A DNA stretch of 64,000 nucleotides from Chryseobacterium indologenes (GTDB lineage: Bacteria; Bacteroidota; Bacteroidia; Flavobacteriales; Weeksellaceae). The stretch covers positions 4,092,001 to 4,156,000 of the forward strand of contig NZ_CP018786.1 in assembly GCF_002025665.1 (NCBI RefSeq). The letters are read 5' to 3'. Each line of letters starts with the position of its first letter. Positions within the stretch are counted from its first letter, which is position 1. The translations under genes and the position numbers were made by a program. This document shows positions 59,522-64,000 of the stretch, in pieces. The notes below the pieces were generated by a model that saw only the letters and a program-made list of their open reading frames with translations, was not told where the DNA came from and ran no database searches.

Positions 59522-60877
59522 TTAATTCTTCCATTCATTTAATATGGTAGTTGCCGGTATTTTTACAATAGAACGAACCCATATATCATTATTGGGAACG
59601 TTTGTTCCATAAAGAAAATCTGCAACAAAGCTGTCTTCCGGCAGATGAAGCTCAACGGAAAGCCTTTTTGTGTGGCTTGTTTCATCTACAGAGGTACGGC
59701 TTGAGACGTTTAATCCATTATTGATCAGTTCAATATTAATTTCACGCTGGGTTCTGTACTGAAAACTATCACTATACAATCCGAAGTTTGATGAAATATG
59801 AGTATAATCTGAAAATCTTCCGAAATCATATATGGGCTTTTTGCTTGTAGAAAGATCTTTTAAATACTCTTTCATTTTGATATAAAACCGATTGAGAAAA
59901 ATATGTTTATTATAATCTGTTCCAAAATAGGCTTCATTCTCGGTACTAAATACTGATAATATGGTATTGGTCTCATCCATCATCAGTTTTCCATATACTT
60001 TTGACAGATCATTGTATACTTTATCCCTGCAAACATAGGCCTGTGAAAGGCCATCCACTGTTTCTACTTTATATTCCGAGAGTAAAGCATCCCATATTTT
60101 ATTTCCATCAGCATTGGTTTTTGCATTTCTGATATCGGAAACATAGTTATGCAGATCATCAACATTAATGAAATCTGTAGAAATATAAACAGATTGTGGA
60201 CCTTCCAGATATCCGCCTCCAATGTCTGCATGATCTCCAGGAACAAATACTTCTTTCCAAACTGATAACTGATTTTCTGATTTCTGATCCTGCATTGTTT
60301 TCGAATTCTCAAACAAACCTGTCAAGGGAAAGAAAAACCTGCCCTCATTGACTGCACAGAAGTGTAAAACATTCTCTACCTGTGCAGAAATCTTCATATT
60401 ATAAGTATTAAAAGGCTTGGACTCAACCGTATCAAAAAGGCCCAAAAATTTTATTCTGCAATTTCCTACTGCATAAAAAGTCAGAAGCTGATTACAGAAA
60501 GTTCTTGCTAACATACCTCCTCTCCCGAATCCGTAGATGTAGAAATGGTATTCCTTGGTCTCATCATGGGTTATTTTTTGTACAAAATCTCCGGCTTTCT
60601 GAAGTTTATCATCAGATGAATACCCGCTTCCATAGGGTGGATTTGCACATGTTGCCATGGCAAAATTATTATCTTCACTGCCTGTTGCGGTGCCAATTCC
60701 TTCAATATATATTTTTTCATCTCCAACGAATAAACTGTATAATTTATAGATATTGCTGAAAGTACCATAATAGCTTTCATTATTGTTCAGCGGTTTATCC
60801 GGTGAAAGAATATTTACCCCATTATTTCCTGTACCGTCAAAGAAAATCCCGACGGAAATCACTCTGCTACCATTCAT
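59522..60877 (-). CDS. Tle1-like (DUF2235) hydrolase fold, nucleophile replaced by Gly
   Basis: The 451-residue protein matches the DUF2235/T6SS phospholipase Tle1 catalytic fold: VISVGIFFDGTGNN at the start, then YIYGFGRGGMLAR at residues 113-125, KFLGLFDTVES (D149) and GDHADIGGGY (H216). In active Tle1 enzymes the nucleophile elbow is GFSRGA; here residue 118 is Gly (codon GGG), so the serine is missing. Asp and His remain. No VgrG or PAAR gene is near in this window, and no signal peptide is present. It may be a non-catalytic relative or use another residue. Confidence 0.8.
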   Translation of the reverse strand: MNGSRVISVGIFFDGTGNNGVNILSPDKPLNNNESYYGTFSNIYKLYSLFVGDEKIYIEGIGTATGSEDNNFAMATCANPPYGSGYSSDDKLQKAGDFVQKITHDETKEYHFYIYGFGRGGMLARTFCNQLLTFYAVGNCRIKFLGLFDTVESKPFNTYNMKISAQVENVLHFCAVNEGRFFFPLTGLFENSKTMQDQKSENQLSVWKEVFVPGDHADIGGGYLEGPQSVYISTDFINVDDLHNYVSDIRNAKTNADGNKIWDALLSEYKVETVDGLSQAYVCRDKVYNDLSKVYGKLMMDETNTILSVFSTENEAYFGTDYNKHIFLNRFYIKMKEYLKDLSTSKKPIYDFGRFSDYTHISSNFGLYSDSFQYRTQREINIELINNGLNVSSRTSVDETSHTKRLSVELHLPEDSFVADFLYGTNVPNNDIWVRSIVKIPATTILNEWKN

Positions 60878-61000
60878 GTTTTTACTTTAATTTTTTATTA
60901 CAGATCTTGTTTGTGTTTTTTTTCAACTAACATCCCTAAAAGAGACATTCCAAAATAACAGAAGAAAAATAAGGTTCGCTAGAGTGAAAAGTACCAAATA

Positions 61001-61023
61001 AAAAAATCCGTATTTCTACGGAA
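61001..61023 (-). terminator. Rho-independent terminator of the two-component unit
   Basis: TCCGTA and TACGGA form a 6-bp stem with a GAAA tetraloop on the reverse strand, followed by TTTTTTT. It separates the response regulator from the Tle1-like gene. Confidence 0.82.
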
Positions 61024-61028
61024 TCAAA

Positions 61029-61706
61029 TTACATTTTTTCAAGGGAGTAAATATTGTTTACAATGGCATAGATCACTATTCCCACAGTATTTTTAGCTCC
61101 GATTTTCTCCAGGATGCGTTGTCTGTGACTTTCTACAGTTCTTGGGCTGATAAAGAGTTTTTCTCCTATTTCATTGTTGGTCAATTCCTGGCAGATCAGT
61201 TTTACTACATCTTTTTCTCTTTCGGATAATTCGTCTTCTGTTTCAAAAAGTGAATTTTTCTTGGCAGAACTGTTCATATAAGTAAACAGCATCTGATGAT
61301 CTTCAGCCGTGAAAAAGACTCCGTTTTTATCTACCATTGTAATGGCATCAATAAAGGTTTTCTTATTCGAATTTTTGGGAAGAAATGCTGATACTCCCAG
61401 CTTAACCATGTATCCAAGAATAGAGGTTTTATAGTGTGATGAGAGGATAATAATTTTAAGATCGGGATATTTTTCCTTCAGGATTTCTACCAGTTCAAAA
61501 CCGTTCATAGGTTTCATCTGAACATCTACGAGGGCAATATCAGGAAATTCATCTTTTGAAAGTTTTCCGAGGTCTTCTATAAAATCGGGGCCATTATCTG
61601 CGGTAAGGCAAACCGATATATTTTTTTCATTGGACAGCAACATTTTTACCCCTTCGAGGATCAGCTGTTCATCATCAATCAGTGCTAGTTTGATTTGGGA
61701 ACTCAT
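61029..61706 (-). CDS. Response regulator, NarL/FixJ family
   Basis: The 225-residue protein has a receiver domain (about residues 5-125; DDE at 11-13, phospho-acceptor D61 in ALVDVQMKPMNG, K near 110) and a LuxR-type HTH (about 158-215; LSEREKDVVKLICQELTNNE followed by IGEKLFISPRTVESHRQRI). It is phosphorylated by the adjacent histidine kinase. Its start overlaps the kinase end by 32 bases. Targets are unknown. Confidence 0.93.
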   Translation of the reverse strand: MSSQIKLALIDDEQLILEGVKMLLSNEKNISVCLTADNGPDFIEDLGKLSKDEFPDIALVDVQMKPMNGFELVEILKEKYPDLKIIILSSHYKTSILGYMVKLGVSAFLPKNSNKKTFIDAITMVDKNGVFFTAEDHQMLFTYMNSSAKKNSLFETEDELSEREKDVVKLICQELTNNEIGEKLFISPRTVESHRQRILEKIGAKNTVGIVIYAIVNNIYSLEKM

Positions 61707-62469
61707 GATATTTTGGAATTTTTATGATTAAACGACTTCCTTTATTCGAAAATGTTTTTTTCCATTTGTGTGTGGCATTCATTGATTTGATGCGGGATTC
61801 AATATTTTTAATTCCCATCCCTTTTTTAACATCTTCATATTCAAATCCCTGCCCGTTATCAGAAATTACTACTGCCATATTTTCGGGATAATCCTTAATA
61901 TAAATCCAAAGATCTGTTGCATCTGAATGCTTGATCACATTGGTAGTAAACTCCTGAATAATCCTGTACAACTGCACTTCCACAAAAAGATCTTTCTTTT
62001 CATATCCCTGCATCACCTGCATAGAAATATTAATTTTATGGGAAAGGTTGGCGATTAATTCCTCTACATATAAAACCAGCCCCACTGATTCCAGATTTAC
62101 AGGGTATAATGAATGGGAAATACTTCTGGCAGCATCAATCAAAGAAGACATCTGACCGTAGATATTTTTTTTGATCAGTTCATCACCCTGAGTATCGAGG
62201 TTATTCAGCCATAAAGAAAGAATATTGAGGCGGTTTCCGATATCATCATGAATCATCACTGCAATTCTTTTCCTTTCTTCTTCCTGAGCCTTAATATTTT
62301 CCAGAACTAATTTTTTCTGATGAAGAACTTCCGCTTCATGTTGTACACTTTTCTCCTTAATAATTCTGGTAATAAAAGCCCTGTAAGCTAGGAGAATAAA
62401 GGATACGATAACTGTTATGGTAACAATTATCAGGATCAGCAGATTGATATTTAAGGTTACTTCTTTAAT
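61675..62469 (-). CDS. Sensor histidine kinase, HisKA_3 type, without canonical start
   Basis: From 62469 the frame encodes about 264 residues: one membrane helix (about residues 6-28, INLLILIIVTITVIVSFILL), a helical linker with QEEERKRIAVMIHDDIGN (phospho-His H74), and the HATPase domain with VQLYRIIQEFTTNVIKHSDA and DNGQGFEYEDVKKGMGIKNI. There is no ATG, GTG or TTG in this frame from the stop at 62518 until GTG-ATG at 62259, which would cut off the helix and linker. The ATT at 62469 is the best candidate. Alternatively it is made by a -1 frameshift from the upstream membrane protein. Confidence 0.82.
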   Translation of the reverse strand: MKEVTLNINLLILIIVTITVIVSFILLAYRAFITRIIKEKSVQHEAEVLHQKKLVLENIKAQEEERKRIAVMIHDDIGNRLNILSLWLNNLDTQGDELIKKNIYGQMSSLIDAARSISHSLYPVNLESVGLVLYVEELIANLSHKINISMQVMQGYEKKDLFVEVQLYRIIQEFTTNVIKHSDATDLWIYIKDYPENMAVVISDNGQGFEYEDVKKGMGIKNIESRIKSMNATHKWKKTFSNKGSRLIIKIPKYHEFPNQTSTD

Positions 62470-63080
62470 CTGAAAAAAGTATATAAAAATGAACAGTACA
62501 AAATACTCGAAAGAATATTATTGGCACTGAGAATAGTATAATAATCGTTTTCGGACAGATTGGCGATCTGGTGCTGAATGATAAAAATAAATACTGAGAC
62601 AGAGTAATAGAAAAAAATACTGGCATCTACAAGAAGAAAACGGTTCTGTGTAGAGGTATTCTTAATCTCCCGAATCAGGGTAAATCCGGAAAGGCAAATA
62701 ATGATAATATTGGAAACCACTTTCGCTATATCAGCATTAGCAGGATAATCAAATCCGTATTTCGAGATCATAAAACCTGTCGCCAATGTACCTACAATCC
62801 ACAAAACATATCTTGGCCAGTCCAGCTTTCTGATAAATAAACCTGTAAGCAGGAAAAACTCTCCCGCTATATAGAGAGGATAGAGAAATGATGTATCATT
62901 CAATCTGAAGATATAAGGTAGGGCCAGATTCAGCATTTCAATAAAAAAAAGAAAAGCAATACAATGAAAATATTGCTTTTCTTTATGATTTAATATGCGG
63001 TATTTTGCTGCTCCCAATAGTATAACGGACAGGAGCAGTGCATAGTTCAGGAATAAAATTGCCTTATAAAGTTCAGCCAT
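62457..63080 (-). CDS. Seven-helix membrane protein of the two-component unit
   Basis: The 207-residue protein has about seven hydrophobic helices and short loops, with no known ligand domain. The layout resembles 7TM sensor halves of histidine kinases. Its stop lies within the first codons of the kinase frame, which is the -1 frame, and TTTTTTC (62478-62472 on this strand) occurs in the correct phase for slippage just before the end. The two may form one sensor, by overlap or fusion. Confidence 0.8.
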   Translation of the reverse strand: MAELYKAILFLNYALLLSVILLGAAKYRILNHKEKQYFHCIAFLFFIEMLNLALPYIFRLNDTSFLYPLYIAGEFFLLTGLFIRKLDWPRYVLWIVGTLATGFMISKYGFDYPANADIAKVVSNIIIICLSGFTLIREIKNTSTQNRFLLVDASIFFYYSVSVFIFIIQHQIANLSENDYYTILSANNILSSILYCSFLYTFFRLKK

Positions 63081-63096
63081 TCCTCAGTATATCGTT

Positions 63097-63876
63097 TTAA
63101 AATTCACTTCCTACATCTACATCCGGGATACGGCAGATAGGAGGACATGGTTTTGCCCAGTCGTAAGTATTGGAAATTGATTCTGCTCCCAGTTCTGCAT
63201 TCCTAAGGTTTTCACGGAAAGAGATAAAGATAAGCGTTACCAACATTTTCCCGTAAATATCATTGTATCTGATCCCAAAAGAACAGGTAATACCTGCTAA
63301 ACCATCATCTGAAAGGCAAAGATCTGCTGTAGGAACATAAAATTTTCTAAAAATTCCACTTCCCTGATTTTCTCTGGTCTCTTTATAAAACCAGTCCATA
63401 CCTTGATTTCTCCAACGTTCAATAGCATCTACAGCTTTGTCCTGTTCAAGAATTGGTGTATTGGAAACCGGCAATCCCATATTGGCATTTTTCTCCATGC
63501 TTTCAAGATCTTTAGAAAGAACGGCGTTTCTAATAAGCGTATACTCCTGAATTTCCTGCAATCTCAGATCTTTTTCAAGCTCGGTAAGAAAGCTGTATGG
63601 ATATTCTTTTACATCTATTTTTACCCCATCATTGTTCATAGGATAAAAGATAAGAATCAATCGGTCTCTGTAAATTCCTACTGCAGCACAGAAGTCTTTA
63701 TAATCCTTAAACCCCTTCATCCATTCAAGGTGTTCTCTGGAAATATTAAAAACATAGTTGGTAGGGATAAGCTTTTGAATTTTGGAAAAGTCAGAAAGAC
63801 ATGCTTTCCACTGGTTTGACGCTGCTCTACATTCTTCTACAGGCAGCATATAGTCTACAATGTTTAATGTTGACAT
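63097..63876 (-). CDS. Uncharacterised protein upstream of the two-component genes
   Basis: The frame opens 17 codons earlier at a TTG, but the ATG near 63876 (MSTLNIVDYMLPVEECRAAS) is the likely start, giving 259 residues. The product is soluble-looking, contains several Trp and Cys residues, and ends DWAKPCPPICRIPDVDVGSE; I recognise no family. It lies 16 bases before the seven-helix protein gene, so it is probably co-transcribed with the two-component system. The codon count between 63876 and the stop is an exact multiple of three; the exact base of the start could be off by one. Confidence 0.6.
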   Translation of the reverse strand: MSTLNIVDYMLPVEECRAASNQWKACLSDFSKIQKLIPTNYVFNISREHLEWMKGFKDYKDFCAAVGIYRDRLILIFYPMNNDGVKIDVKEYPYSFLTELEKDLRLQEIQEYTLIRNAVLSKDLESMEKNANMGLPVSNTPILEQDKAVDAIERWRNQGMDWFYKETRENQGSGIFRKFYVPTADLCLSDDGLAGITCSFGIRYNDIYGKMLVTLIFISFRENLRNAELGAESISNTYDWAKPCPPICRIPDVDVGSEF

Positions 63877-64000
63877 AAGCATAGTTTTTAGTCGTATAAA
63901 AATATACAAACTAAATATGCTACGCAAGAGGATTTTAATTAATAATTTTTCACAGTAATATGATAACAGCTCTGCTGCTTCTCTTTAATGTAATATATTC

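Noticed and set aside
58532-60877. T6SS gene cluster
   Set aside because: Apart from the Tle1-like fold there is no VgrG, Hcp, PAAR or sheath gene in the window, so a full secretion cluster cannot be claimed.
1-64000. CRISPR arrays, tRNA or rRNA genes, prophage, intact insertion sequences
   Set aside because: I looked for direct repeats with spacers, tRNA-like cloverleafs and transposase or phage genes and found none.

Overview
The window looks like chromosomal DNA of a Chryseobacterium-type flavobacterium (Bacteroidota, Weeksellaceae). The base composition is low-GC. Promoters follow the Bacteroidota pattern (TANNTTTG at -7, occasionally TTG/TTTG near -33) rather than the sigma70 pattern. 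One secreted protein carries a type IX secretion (T9SS) sorting domain. There are also OstA-like and M16 families typical of the phylum, a TonB-dependent receptor with a carboxypeptidase-like N-terminal domain, and paired DUF6341/DUF6427 genes. I see no tRNA, rRNA, CRISPR array, prophage or intact insertion sequence. The identification rests on protein recognition, not on a database search.

Layout. 1-6920 holds small housekeeping and uncharacterised genes: nitroreductase end, GreA/GreB-like protein, SRPBCC protein, M3 peptidase, DUF1801, TPR and YqaE proteins, a decayed methyltransferase and a class C beta-lactamase-like serine hydrolase. 6924-13581 is a regulator-rich accessory stretch: a TetR/MFS efflux pair with palindromic operators, a VOC lipoprotein, a second TetR regulator divergent from two small membrane proteins (one only 44 residues, missed by length cut-offs), two acetyltransferase/AraC genes and a quinone oxidoreductase with a palindrome next to its promoter. 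13582-17513 contains a structured tyrS leader, tyrS, an exonuclease, a GNAT enzyme and a T9SS cargo protein. 17810-23672 is a six-gene Ter stress-response operon (TerD, TerD, two VWA TerY proteins, PP2C phosphatase, protein kinase), the most distinctive known system here. 23853-44106 is mostly core metabolism and envelope: panD and a flippase-like protein, HU, pdxH, yqgE, amidase, aminotransferases, a Fur-family/OstA-like operon, kup, pdhB, an LTA synthase-like enzyme, pssA, exonuclease, USP. 44188-51038 has two tandem M16 peptidases and a LolA-like periplasmic protein. 51233-58389 has trigger factor, a TonB receptor with a lipoprotein and a His/Cys-rich small protein (probable metal uptake), and an ABC-F ATPase. 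58532-63876 has a Tle1-like lipase fold lacking its serine nucleophile, an unrecognised 245-residue protein, and a two-component system whose kinase has no ordinary start codon.

How things work together. The Ter operon pairs Ca-binding TerD proteins with a VWA/kinase/phosphatase module, so reversible Ser/Thr phosphorylation probably controls an envelope stress response. Several unrelated genes share a promoter geometry in which TANNTTTG ends 3-5 bases before the ATG, implying leaderless mRNAs. Most operons end in near-symmetric hairpins of the AAAACCG...CGGTTTT kind that can stop transcription from both sides. Several dispersed intergenic repeat families are present.
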